Of a stretch of 35,411 bases of DNA, positions 1 through 9,189 are shown piece by piece. A program made the position numbers and the translations under genes. The notes under the pieces are model-generated. The model was not told where the DNA came from and made no database searches. It was given only the letters and a program-made list of their open reading frames with translations. Position 1 is the first letter of the stretch, and each line of letters begins with the position of its first letter. The stretch spans positions 1 through 35,411 of the forward strand of contig JAIRUN010000014.1 in the NCBI GenBank assembly GCA_031254365.1. The letters are read 5' to 3'. This DNA comes from Treponema sp. (GTDB lineage Bacteria; Spirochaetota; Spirochaetia; Treponematales; Breznakiellaceae).

Positions 1-525
1 GTTTTTTTGGTTATATGTATATGCTTTTTTTTCATTTTTTTCAGGAAAGTTTCTTCCAGCCCCAATCCGCCTGAGGATCATCAGACAATTCCTGTTTCAA
101 AGACACCGGTTGATCTCTCCATGTTTGATGAAATCTGTAAAAACGAAGGGGTTGACGGAAAAATTGATTTTCAGCCCTTATCCGAGGATGATAATAACGA
201 AATAATCAAATTTTTATTCTCTGAAAAAAAACCATTAACACAGGAATTGCTCAAACGAAATCCGCCTGTCAGAATTGTTTATTTAGACCATAAAGACGAA
301 AAAACCATTCGGGATATTATTCCCTTTCGTATTATTGGGTCAGTTGACGTGGATGAAGAAAAGGGAACAAAGGAATATGATTTTTACATAGAGGCATATT
401 GTTTGCTCCGGAATCAGGAGCGCAGTTTCCACACAAACGGCATTTCAGCGGCATGGCATCAGGGCCGTGAAAATAATCTTGGCGATTATCTGGCAGCCCT
501 GTACCGGAAATATACAAATCATTAG
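1..525 (+). CDS. Membrane-anchored protein with WYL-like domain (5' end may lie outside the window)
   Basis: Frame is open to base 1. N-terminal hydrophobic segment (MVICICFFFIFF), then 'VRIVYLDHKDEKTIRDIIPFRI...YDFYIEAYCLLRNQERSFHTNGISAAW', which resembles the WYL-domain pattern (Y.D..g...R.I.P......eAYC.lR...R.F....I). Confidence 0.55.
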   Translation, partial: VFLVICICFFFIFFRKVSSSPNPPEDHQTIPVSKTPVDLSMFDEICKNEGVDGKIDFQPLSEDDNNEIIKFLFSEKKPLTQELLKRNPPVRIVYLDHKDEKTIRDIIPFRIIGSVDVDEEKGTKEYDFYIEAYCLLRNQERSFHTNGISAAWHQGRENNLGDYLAALYRKYTNH

Positions 526-543
526 TCAAATTAACGGGGATAT

Positions 544-1617
544 ATGCAGTACAGGGATTATGGGCAGACCGGAAAAAAAGTTTCACTACTGGGTTTTGGC
601 GGAATGCGTTTTGCCAGCGTTGATGATCACGATGAATGTATTCGCATGATGCTTGCAGCGGCGGAGGGCGGAGTAAATTATTTTGACACCGCTCCGGGTT
701 ATTTTGAGACCAGAAGCGAGACGGTGTTTGGCAAGGGTTTTGCGGAACTCAGACGCCGGAAACTGCCTTATTATGCGGCGACCAAAACCTTTGCGTCTGC
801 CGAAAGCAACATTCGCCGGGAAATTGAAGCCCAGCTCAAACGCATGGACATACCTGCCATTGATTTCTACCACATCTGGAGTATTAAAACACTGGATGAA
901 TGGGAGGCGCGAAAAAAAGACGGGATTTTGCAGGCATTCAGGAAACTCAAGGATGAGGGTCTGATTCGGCATATCTGCGTATCCAGCCATTTGACAGGTG
1001 ATGGAATAAAAGAATTGTTGATGGAAGGAGTGTTTGAAGGAGTGCTGTTTGGTTATTCGGCATATAATTTTCAAACGCGACAGGCTGCTTTTGACGCAAT
1101 CAGATCAAAAAAACTCGGCGCGGTTGTGATGAATCCGCTGGGCGGCAGCATCATTCCCCAACACCCCGAACGCTTCAAATTTTTACAGCGGTCAGACGAA
1201 GGAACGGTGGCTGCGGCCCTGCGTTTCCTCTGGGATCATCCTGAGATAACCTGTACGCTGGTCGGCTTCCAGACAATCGCCCATGTACAGGAAGCGCTTG
1301 CGGCAATGGATGCTTATACACCCAGAACCGAGGCTGAACTGGCAGCGGTAAAAGCAGGTGTATCAGCTTCTTTTGAAGGCCTGTGTACAGGCTGCGCATA
1401 TTGCGATGATTGTCCTGTTTCAATACCCATTCCCAAATTCATGGATGTCTATAATCAGAAATTGCTTCTTGGCGATAGCGCAATGGAGGGTCGGCTCAAA
1501 TGGCACTGGGCTTTGGATCGCTCAACTGCCGGTTCATGTACTGCCTGTGGCCAATGTGAAAAGGCCTGTACCCAGCATATTAACATCATTGAGCGTCTGA
1601 AAGAAATTGCCGGTTGA
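544..1617 (+). CDS. Aldo/keto reductase with C-terminal 4Fe-4S cluster motifs
   Basis: AKR N-terminus (YRDYGQTGKKVSLLGFGGMRF, NYFDTAPGY) and two Cys clusters, CTGCAYCDDCP and CTACGQCEKAC. Confidence 0.9.
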   Translation: MQYRDYGQTGKKVSLLGFGGMRFASVDDHDECIRMMLAAAEGGVNYFDTAPGYFETRSETVFGKGFAELRRRKLPYYAATKTFASAESNIRREIEAQLKRMDIPAIDFYHIWSIKTLDEWEARKKDGILQAFRKLKDEGLIRHICVSSHLTGDGIKELLMEGVFEGVLFGYSAYNFQTRQAAFDAIRSKKLGAVVMNPLGGSIIPQHPERFKFLQRSDEGTVAAALRFLWDHPEITCTLVGFQTIAHVQEALAAMDAYTPRTEAELAAVKAGVSASFEGLCTGCAYCDDCPVSIPIPKFMDVYNQKLLLGDSAMEGRLKWHWALDRSTAGSCTACGQCEKACTQHINIIERLKEIAG

Positions 1618-1647
1618 TGCAAAATAAAACAGACAAAGGAAATTCAG

Positions 1648-2367
1648 GTGATTGTCCTCAAGGGAATCTCAAAAAGTTATGCCTCAGTTACCGCGGTACG
1701 GCAGGTTGATCTTTCCATTCCCAACGGATGTATTTACGGGATCATCGGCAGGAGCGGCGCGGGAAAATCAAGTCTTTTGCGGGTCATGAGTCTGCTGGAA
1801 ACGCCGGATACCGGGGAGGTCTATTACAATAATGAGCGGGTGGACGGACTGCGGGGAATGGAACTGCTGGAACGGCGCAGAAAAATGGGAATGATATTTC
1901 AGAATTTTAACCTGCTGGGATCGCGTAACGTAACGGGAAATATTGCATATCCGCTGGAAATTGCCGGGCTGCAGCGCAAACAGATTGAAAAGCGGGTTGA
2001 TGCACTGCTTGAACTGGTTGACATCAAAGACAAGCGCAAAGCCCGGATGCGCGAACTTTCAGGCGGACAAAAACAGCGAGTGGCAATCGCGCGAGCTTTG
2101 GCGGCAAATCCCGAAGTTCTGTTCTGTGACGAAGCCACAAGCTCCCTTGATCCCCAAACTACCCGCTCGATCCTTGCCTTGATTCGGGATTTGCAGCAGC
2201 GGCTCAAAATAACGGTGATACTCATAACACACCAAATGGAAGTGATACGCGAAATATGTCAGGAGCTTGCGGTAATGGAAGCAGGATATATTGTGGAACA
2301 GGGAAGCGTTGCCTCGGTATTCGCGGCGCCACAGACTCAGGCGGCGAAGGAGTTGATTCATGTCTAG
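1648..2367 (+). CDS. metN: ABC transporter ATP-binding protein, MetN (methionine importer) type; GTG start
   Basis: Walker A GRSGAGKSS, signature LSGGQKQRVAIARAL, Walker B VLFCDEATSSLD. Followed by a MetI-type permease. Confidence 0.85.
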   Translation: MIVLKGISKSYASVTAVRQVDLSIPNGCIYGIIGRSGAGKSSLLRVMSLLETPDTGEVYYNNERVDGLRGMELLERRRKMGMIFQNFNLLGSRNVTGNIAYPLEIAGLQRKQIEKRVDALLELVDIKDKRKARMRELSGGQKQRVAIARALAANPEVLFCDEATSSLDPQTTRSILALIRDLQQRLKITVILITHQMEVIREICQELAVMEAGYIVEQGSVASVFAAPQTQAAKELIHV

Positions 2368-3028
2368 CGAAAGATTGCTGGAAGTGCTATCCATGCTGCC
2401 CGCTGCCACGGTGGAAACAGTTTACATGACTTTTGTTTCTACTTTTTTCGCCTGCCTCATGGGATTTCCTCTGGGCGTATACCTCTATGCCGCTTCTCCT
2501 GCGGGCCTCGTCCCACGGCGCTTACTGTACAATGTTCTTTCCCGTATCGTGAATCTGTTTCGTTCATTTCCCTTTATTATTCTGATGATCCTTTTGATCC
2601 CCCTGACCCGTCTTATTATCAGAACCAGTATCGGCCCTGTTGCCGCAATCATTCCCCTTTCAATAGCTGCGGCCCCATTCGTGGCCCGCGTTGCCGAGAC
2701 TGCCCTGTCTGAAGTAGAATTGGGAGTGATCACCGCGGCGAGGGCAATGGGTTCAACCAATTTTCAGATAATCCGCAAAGTGCTGATCCCCGAAGCAATG
2801 CCCGCGCTTATTTCCGGCCTTGCCCTGACCATAATCAATTTAATCGGCTATTCGGCAATGGCCGGAGCTATTGGCGGCGGCGGACTGGGGAACCTGGCTA
2901 TCCGCTACGGGTATTATCGTTTTACTACCGATGTAATGATTGCCGCTGTCATCGTGATTCTGCTGTTTGTTGAAGCGGTACAGATCGCCGGAACACTGCT
3001 CAGCCGCTACCTCTTGTCAAAGCGGTAA
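2360..3028 (+). CDS. metI: ABC transporter permease, MetI type
   Basis: Multiple TM segments; MetI-like 'NLFRSFPFIILMILLIPLTRLI' and 'GYSAMAGAIGGGGLGNLAIRYGYYRF'. Overlaps the metN 3' end by 8 bp. Confidence 0.88.
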   Translation: MSSERLLEVLSMLPAATVETVYMTFVSTFFACLMGFPLGVYLYAASPAGLVPRRLLYNVLSRIVNLFRSFPFIILMILLIPLTRLIIRTSIGPVAAIIPLSIAAAPFVARVAETALSEVELGVITAARAMGSTNFQIIRKVLIPEAMPALISGLALTIINLIGYSAMAGAIGGGGLGNLAIRYGYYRFTTDVMIAAVIVILLFVEAVQIAGTLLSRYLLSKR

Positions 3029-3041
3029 TATGGAGGATTAT

Positions 3042-3734
3042 ATGAAAAGGATGTATCTTTGTAGACTCATTATAGTTGCTGGAATTATGGTATTGGCGGC
3101 TTGTGGGACATCATCAAGTGACTCAAACAGAATGGAAAATTCCAATGCTATATTAATGTGGCAATCGGAAGTTGAGGGTTACATTTTATCAAATCATGAT
3201 ACAAATAATAATCTTGTTTATTTCTTTATAAAAAACGATAATCGAAATGAAAACGCTTACGCTTTTATAATAACGGAACAGATGGATAAATCGGAGGGGA
3301 TGCAATGTTTGGTAAATTATTCAATGGCAGGGGATATTCCCGGAATTCGGACAACCGAAGCATCGGCAGCCTGGTATAATGAATATTCACCAGTAGTTAT
3401 TCAAGATGATTATAGGGCGATTTCTCTGGCGGCATTTAGTCTACCAAAGGAGATAAAAAATGTATGGATATTGGTGCAAAATATTACAATGAATAATAAT
3501 CAGGCGAATAATAAGGCTTATCCTTTTATGGATTTTAGTTTGGGCGAGGAATCTATTCAGTACTACTTAATAAATGCTGGTGCTGGTACAGTTAATAATG
3601 TAATGAATAGTGTGGATAGAACAGAATTTGAAAAACTGTTAGAAAGAACAACAAATTATGCAACACAAGTTGGAAAAAGATTTCAATTGGGGTATATTAG
3701 CGGAAAAGGTCAAAAACTACAGCCAATGGAATAA
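3042..3734 (+). CDS. Hypothetical lipoprotein, not MetQ-like
   Basis: GGAGG RBS at 3032-3036, ATG at 3042, signal peptide MKRMYLCRLIIVAGIMVLAAC with LAAC lipobox. AT-rich sequence. The ORF-track start at 2967 lies inside metI and is probably wrong. Confidence 0.75.
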   Translation: MKRMYLCRLIIVAGIMVLAACGTSSSDSNRMENSNAILMWQSEVEGYILSNHDTNNNLVYFFIKNDNRNENAYAFIITEQMDKSEGMQCLVNYSMAGDIPGIRTTEASAAWYNEYSPVVIQDDYRAISLAAFSLPKEIKNVWILVQNITMNNNQANNKAYPFMDFSLGEESIQYYLINAGAGTVNNVMNSVDRTEFEKLLERTTNYATQVGKRFQLGYISGKGQKLQPME

Positions 3735-3835
3735 ATATTTATAGTGTTTTATATGGAAACAAAAATATGTTTTACTGCACATAACAGGCTTATTCATGTC
3801 GGATAATATGGCAGGACAAACCAGCCTTGTCTGAA

Positions 3836-4951
3836 TTACAGCCTGATGATTCTCGCTTCGGTCAGAATCTCCGGCCCGGTTTCGGTCATCAGTATATCGT
3901 TTTCCAGGCGGCAGCCGCCATGAACCGGATCATACAAGCCCGGTTCCAGAGTAAAAACCATTCCCGGCGACAGTACCCATTCATTATCAGCGCGGTTTCT
4001 TATGGACGGATATTCATGTTCCTCAAGCCCGATACCGTGTCCCAGCGCATGGGGCATACGCTTTCTTGATCTTGCGAAGAGTTCATCTACCGCCGCCGCG
4101 ATACCGCGGGTTGATGTTCCATTATTCGACATTGAGAAGGCGAGCTTGGCGGCTTTTTCCACGAGACTGATAATCTTTTCCTGCGAAGCGTCCGGTTCCC
4201 GCGCAAAACAAAGCGTTACATCAGTGGTATAGCCTCCCAGCCGCAGGCCGAAGTCCAGAATGGAAAGCCCCTGCCCCCCAAAGGCCGCGCTTGTCCATGA
4301 GGGAAACGCATGAATGCCGAAACTTCGCTCAGGCCCCGCGGCCAGTGTTTCAAAACCCGTTCCCTCACAACCGCGTTTTCGCGCTTCAATTTCGATGAAC
4401 AGGGCCGCGTCCATTTCGGTTTTGATTTTGCCGGAACATACTTTCTTTTCCAGCAGATCAATGAGCGCATTGGTAATGCCGGCCGCCTTTTTCAATATTT
4501 TTATTTCATCGCTGTCTTTTATCGCACGGAATTCAAGGGCCTTTGAAACAACGCTCTGTTCCCTGCACAGAATATCAAAATCACTCAGTTCACCCACATA
4601 GTTAAGAAAGACGAGGTATGGTGTTACCGGCGGAATTTCGATTTTTGATCCGGCGGGAATTTTGAATTTTTCAACTGCTCCGTATATCGCCCGTATTGGC
4701 AGCCGGTCAAAATCGCCATAGGGAATAATCATGTCCGCCGTGGCATAGGCTTTTGCCAGATTGATGTCCCAAGGCATGAGCAGTGTCTTGCGATCAATGG
4801 AAAGAAGCAGCAGGGCATCACCGGGATGTCCGGTAAGCCAGCGTATCGTCTGATCCCGCCTTCCTTCGGTATCCTCAAACATTGTCAAGGCAATGCCTTC
4901 CTGAGCCATCCAGTCCCATATTTTATCAAGTCTTGCCTGATACTGATTCAT
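3836..4951 (-). CDS. M24 family metallopeptidase (Xaa-Pro aminopeptidase/dipeptidase type)
   Basis: Motifs LDFGLRLGGYTTDVT, HALGHGIGLEEHEYP, FTLEPGLYDP and RLENDILMTETG. Start taken at MNQYQARLDKIW; the upstream extension overlaps the neighbouring aldolase gene. Confidence 0.88.
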   Translation of the reverse strand: MNQYQARLDKIWDWMAQEGIALTMFEDTEGRRDQTIRWLTGHPGDALLLLSIDRKTLLMPWDINLAKAYATADMIIPYGDFDRLPIRAIYGAVEKFKIPAGSKIEIPPVTPYLVFLNYVGELSDFDILCREQSVVSKALEFRAIKDSDEIKILKKAAGITNALIDLLEKKVCSGKIKTEMDAALFIEIEARKRGCEGTGFETLAAGPERSFGIHAFPSWTSAAFGGQGLSILDFGLRLGGYTTDVTLCFAREPDASQEKIISLVEKAAKLAFSMSNNGTSTRGIAAAVDELFARSRKRMPHALGHGIGLEEHEYPSIRNRADNEWVLSPGMVFTLEPGLYDPVHGGCRLENDILMTETGPEILTEARIIRL

Positions 4952-4964
4952 CACTTCGCCCTTC

Positions 4965-5990
4965 TCATGAAAATATTTCTCTGGCAGCGGCAAGAATTGC
5001 GTCCAGTTCTTTATCGCCGATCCAGTAATGAGTCGCAAAGCGGAAAATTCCCTGTTCCGGCGGATTGATGAGTATTCCCTTTTCAGCGAATTGCGCGGCG
5101 ATTTTGCGTCCCTGTTCTCCCTGCGCCGCGCAGGAATGACTGAAAAAGACCATGTTAATTTCAACTGAATCAAAATTAAGCGTTATACCGTTAATGTCCG
5201 CAAGACCCTGTGCGAGCTTTTTTGCCCGCTGATGATCCGCTGCCAAAAAACGGGTATGTTCTGTCAGGGCGATAATGCCCGCTGCCGCGAGAACCCCCGC
5301 CTGCCGCAGGCCGCCGCCCATAATTTTTCGTTTCAGCCGCGCTTTTTCGATAAAATCCTTTGGCCCGGCAAGCAGGGAACCAACCGGCGCGCACAGTCCT
5401 TTTGAAAGACAGCACATCACCGAGTCAACTCTGGCGGCTATTTCCCGCGCCTCGCAGCCCAGAGCGGCGGCGGCATTGAATATCCGCGCCCCGTCCAGAT
5501 GAATTGGCAGGCCCCATTCACCGGCAATGACCCGTACCGCGTTCATATCGGCAAGGGACACGGCTTTACCCAGCGAATGGGCGTTTTCAAGACAGATCAG
5601 TGAAGTCCCCGGCGAGTGAAGGTCCTGCCTGCGCAGCCGCCTGCGAATATCATCAGGCTTCAAAACGCCGTCAGGGGCCGGTATGCAGCGGGTCTGCACT
5701 CCGGCAATTACCGCGGGAGCGCCCGCCTCGTGAACCACAATGTGGCACTCCTCCCCTGCGATTACTTCGGTTCCGCGGGGACACCAGGTAAACAGGGCAA
5801 GCTGATTCCCGAAAGTCCCGGACGGCACAAAGAGCGAAGCCTCCTTGCCCAGCATCTGCGCTCCCAATGCTTCGAGGCTGTTAACTGTCGGGTCATCGCC
5901 GTATACATCATCCCCTACTTCAGCCTCCGCCATTGCCCTGCGCATTGCTTCCGTGGGTTTCGTTACAGTGTCGCTTCTAATGTCGATCAT
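4965..5990 (-). CDS. ltaE: Low-specificity L-threonine aldolase
   Basis: MIDIRSDTVTKPTEAMRRAMAEAEVGDDVYGDDPTVNSLE..., HLDGARIFNAAAALG, and the PLP-lysine region CLSKGLCAPVGSLL. Confidence 0.93.
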   Translation of the reverse strand: MIDIRSDTVTKPTEAMRRAMAEAEVGDDVYGDDPTVNSLEALGAQMLGKEASLFVPSGTFGNQLALFTWCPRGTEVIAGEECHIVVHEAGAPAVIAGVQTRCIPAPDGVLKPDDIRRRLRRQDLHSPGTSLICLENAHSLGKAVSLADMNAVRVIAGEWGLPIHLDGARIFNAAAALGCEAREIAARVDSVMCCLSKGLCAPVGSLLAGPKDFIEKARLKRKIMGGGLRQAGVLAAAGIIALTEHTRFLAADHQRAKKLAQGLADINGITLNFDSVEINMVFFSHSCAAQGEQGRKIAAQFAEKGILINPPEQGIFRFATHYWIGDKELDAILAAAREIFS

Positions 5991-6009
5991 TATAATTTTT
6001 TGGAAATGC

Positions 6010-6852
6010 CTAGCCCTTGACCGCGCCGGCGGAAACACCCTTTGTTATCTGCTTTCTGAAAATAACATAGAAAATAATCATGGGAGTCATACCGATAACC
6101 AGCGCGGCAAACTGTTTCCCATAATCTGTGGCTAAAGCGCCTGAAAACATATTGATACCAACGGGCAGTGATTTAAATCTATCCGATGAAACCAGAATAT
6201 TAATCGGCATAAATTCATTCCAGGTTCCGGTAACAGTGAGAATGGCTACTGTCGTAGCCACCGGCGCTGCCATAGGCATAATAATAGTTCTGAAAATATG
6301 CAGATACTTCGCCCCGTCAATACGGGCCGATTCAATAACTTCGTTGGGTATGCTTTTGATGTATTCGGTTCCGAGGTAGACCGCCATGGGCAGCCCGATC
6401 CCGATGTAAGGGATAAGTACGCCCAGCCGGGTATTGAATAAACCCACCGTTCTAATCATTAAAAAAAGTGGAACCATTATACATTGAAGTGTTATAAGTA
6501 TACCTATAATAAAGCTGCCATGAAGGATGGGCGTTATTTTCGATGGAAGTTTCGCGAACGCGAAACCCGCCATAAAACTTAAAATAATTATTGTAGCTAC
6601 CGTAACAAAAGTATACAAAATACTATTAAAAATTAAAACTGAAAAATTTGCATCCCGCCATGCTATTGGATAATTATTAAAAAACAACCTTGTCGGGAGC
6701 GATAACTTGCTTGTAAGCATATATTCCTGGGTAGTTTTAAATGAATTAGCCACAAGCCAAAAGATAGGATAAACCGCAAGAATCGTAAATAAAATTACTA
6801 TAAAGTACATAATGATTAACGAAGATACATTTGTTTTACGAATATCTGCCAT
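6010..6852 (-). CDS. Carbohydrate ABC transporter permease (MalG/CUT1 type)
   Basis: Six-TM permease; EAA-type loop 'EVIESARIDGAKYLHIFRTIIMPMAAP'. Confidence 0.92.
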   Translation of the reverse strand: MADIRKTNVSSLIIMYFIVILFTILAVYPIFWLVANSFKTTQEYMLTSKLSLPTRLFFNNYPIAWRDANFSVLIFNSILYTFVTVATIIILSFMAGFAFAKLPSKITPILHGSFIIGILITLQCIMVPLFLMIRTVGLFNTRLGVLIPYIGIGLPMAVYLGTEYIKSIPNEVIESARIDGAKYLHIFRTIIMPMAAPVATTVAILTVTGTWNEFMPINILVSSDRFKSLPVGINMFSGALATDYGKQFAALVIGMTPMIIFYVIFRKQITKGVSAGAVKG

Positions 6853-6853
6853 A

Positions 6854-7753
6854 TCATTCTCCTGATGATAAACGTTTCTCTGTAAATCTGGTTAATCCGA
6901 TAAGAATAAAGCAGATTACTACCATTATTGTTGAAATGGCATTGGCAACCGGATAATTCGGCGCTCCCCTGAACGCTTTCATATACATATAAATTGAAAG
7001 AACGCTGGTTTTATAAGCGGGCCCCCCTTCTGTCATTACAAAGATAAGATCGAAAGATTTCAGAGAACCGGAAATCGCCAGAATCGCGGCAGTGACAATT
7101 ACACCTGACAGCGCCGGCAGAATAATATAGCGCAGGGTCTGCATTTCACTCGCGCCGTCTATTTTTGAGGCTTCAATAATTGAAACGTCAATCTTTTGCA
7201 GATTCGCAAGGAAAATGAGCATATAGATTCCGGTATACATCCAGAGTATTACTACCAGAATCGGAACCATCGCGTTTTGTCCGGGTATGTATTCAGCGGC
7301 AGGGTTAAAGAACCGCTGGATTTCCAGCCATACGCTGTTGGAACTCAGGAAAAACCTTTTAAAAAGAATACCAATAATTACGGCGGCGATTACATTGGGC
7401 AGATAAATCATAGCCTGAAAAAACCCCGTTCCCTTGATAAGCCCGCGGGATAAAATGTAAGCGAGAAAAAATCCCAGCGGTATCTGCCCAAAAACAGATA
7501 CAAGAACTATGAAAATATTATTTTTCAGGGCCATAAAGAAATATTGATCGACAAAAACTTCTCTATATGCTTTTAAGCCTCCAAAGCTAAGGCTGCCCGG
7601 AGCAAAAAGTTTTCCCCCGCGGAAATTTGAAAAGCTCAAGATTATTGACATAATCGTGGGGAAAGCCATTACAAACAGATAGAGAAGCAGGGCGGGCGCA
7701 ACCAGCAAAATATATGAAGTTCGTTCTTCTGTTTTTGCCAGACTGTCTTTCAT
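6854..7753 (-). CDS. Carbohydrate ABC transporter permease (MalF/CUT1 type)
   Basis: TM segments; EAA loop 'SIIEASKIDGASEMQTLRYIILPALSG'. One base separates it from the partner permease. Confidence 0.92.
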   Translation of the reverse strand: MKDSLAKTEERTSYILLVAPALLLYLFVMAFPTIMSIILSFSNFRGGKLFAPGSLSFGGLKAYREVFVDQYFFMALKNNIFIVLVSVFGQIPLGFFLAYILSRGLIKGTGFFQAMIYLPNVIAAVIIGILFKRFFLSSNSVWLEIQRFFNPAAEYIPGQNAMVPILVVILWMYTGIYMLIFLANLQKIDVSIIEASKIDGASEMQTLRYIILPALSGVIVTAAILAISGSLKSFDLIFVMTEGGPAYKTSVLSIYMYMKAFRGAPNYPVANAISTIMVVICFILIGLTRFTEKRLSSGE

Positions 7754-7786
7754 AATTTCCTGCCCTGCATCCTCATATTTTAAAAA

Positions 7787-9121
7787 TTAGCGCGCTTTCC
7801 AGGTATCATACGCTCTTTGAACATCTGCGGCTACCTGCTGGGGTGTTCTGGTTCCCATCGCGATTTCAATCAAACCGGTATTGATCGGGAGGTACACTTC
7901 AGAGGCGAACACGCCGTCAATTACAACCGTAGCGGTGGTAAATTCATTACCCAGATTTCCGATTGCCTTTTGCATGGGTTCAAGTTTCATTGCGGCAAAG
8001 TTCAAATCGGTTCTTGAAGGAGTGGGCGTACCGCCACGCTCTGTCCGTAATTCTGAAACTTCTTTTCCGGTCATCCATTTGACCAATTCCCATGCGGCTG
8101 CTTCTTTCGCCGAACCCGCGGGGATTGCCGAACTTATGGCATAACCAACGCCGAGAATTACCGAGCTGGATGAATTGAGCTTTGCGCCTTCAATTGTGGG
8201 GAATACACCAATTTTGATCTTTTCCTGTTTTGCCGGGCTGATAAGCGCCTGTCCGGTATCCGAGTCGGTGAGGAACGCGCCTACACGCCAGTCACCGTCA
8301 ATATAGTACGCGCTTTTGTTGGTGGCAAACGCTCCAGGACCCTCGCCGTAATCCATGCCGACCGCGGAGCGCTGTATTACGCCGTCTGTGTATAACTGCC
8401 TGACAAAATCAAGCGCGGCAACAAAATCCGGATCGGTAAATTTGGCCTGACCACTGAGAATCTTCTGCTCCCATCCGGCTCCGCAGAAGCGTCCCGCCAG
8501 CATGGAGAAAAGACAGCTCTGCATTACCCAGTCGCTTTGGGCGGGTATGATGATTGTCTCATAGCCTTTGGCCCGCAGTACCGGAACCTGCGCTTTCAGT
8601 TCCGCATATGTTTTCGCGGGCTGCAGACCGCAGGCATCCAGCACTTCCGTGTTGATAAAGAACGCATGGGTGGTGGTAATGCCCTGGGGAATCATGGCCA
8701 GATAGCCTGCCTGCTGCTGGGAAGGATCCATTGTCAGGGGCAGGTAGTTGCCTCTGATGTTATCCCTGTTGACAAAGGGAGTAAGATCCTTCAAGAGTTT
8801 TTGATCATGCAGGTAATCGGAACGTCCTGACGGCCAGACATACATCACGTCTGGAAGCTCTCCAGCCGCGGCATAGGCCCTGAGTTTGTCATGGAACGGC
8901 TCGTCAAAGAGATTTTCCCGTTCGATCTTGACACCAGGATGGTTTTTCTCAAAGGTACTGAACCACAAATTGGCATCGGCAATGGCATTGGGCGCTGTGG
9001 CTTCCAGGTAATAAAAAACCTTAAGCGTGACAGTGCCATCATCTTTTCTACCGCCCGCGAATACCGAGGCGGCCACTAATACTGTGAGCAAAATGCACAC
9101 AATCTTTGTTTTTGACAACAT
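7787..9121 (-). CDS. Extracellular solute-binding protein, family 1 (sugar ABC)
   Basis: Signal peptide MLSKTKIVCILLTVLVAASVFAGG, then a binding-protein fold sequence (FEKNHPGVKIERENLFDEPFHDKLRAYAAAGELPDVMYVW). Upstream of the two permeases; AGGAGG RBS. Confidence 0.92.
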   Translation of the reverse strand: MLSKTKIVCILLTVLVAASVFAGGRKDDGTVTLKVFYYLEATAPNAIADANLWFSTFEKNHPGVKIERENLFDEPFHDKLRAYAAAGELPDVMYVWPSGRSDYLHDQKLLKDLTPFVNRDNIRGNYLPLTMDPSQQQAGYLAMIPQGITTTHAFFINTEVLDACGLQPAKTYAELKAQVPVLRAKGYETIIIPAQSDWVMQSCLFSMLAGRFCGAGWEQKILSGQAKFTDPDFVAALDFVRQLYTDGVIQRSAVGMDYGEGPGAFATNKSAYYIDGDWRVGAFLTDSDTGQALISPAKQEKIKIGVFPTIEGAKLNSSSSVILGVGYAISSAIPAGSAKEAAAWELVKWMTGKEVSELRTERGGTPTPSRTDLNFAAMKLEPMQKAIGNLGNEFTTATVVIDGVFASEVYLPINTGLIEIAMGTRTPQQVAADVQRAYDTWKAR

Positions 9122-9189
9122 ATTTGTCCTCCTGCATTATGATAAACCCGTTTTGGAAATGGTGTCAATGTGTTTTTTTACGATATTTT

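Noticed and set aside
3811-3834. Weak hairpin GACAA-accagcc-TTGTC between the lipoprotein and the M24 peptidase as a terminator
   Set aside because: Only about 5 bp of stem and no T-tract; too weak to report.
9139-9168. TTGACA-N18-TATCAT promoter on the minus strand upstream of the sugar-binding protein
   Set aside because: The predicted start site falls within the AGGAGG RBS, leaving almost no leader; not reported as a feature without 5' end data.
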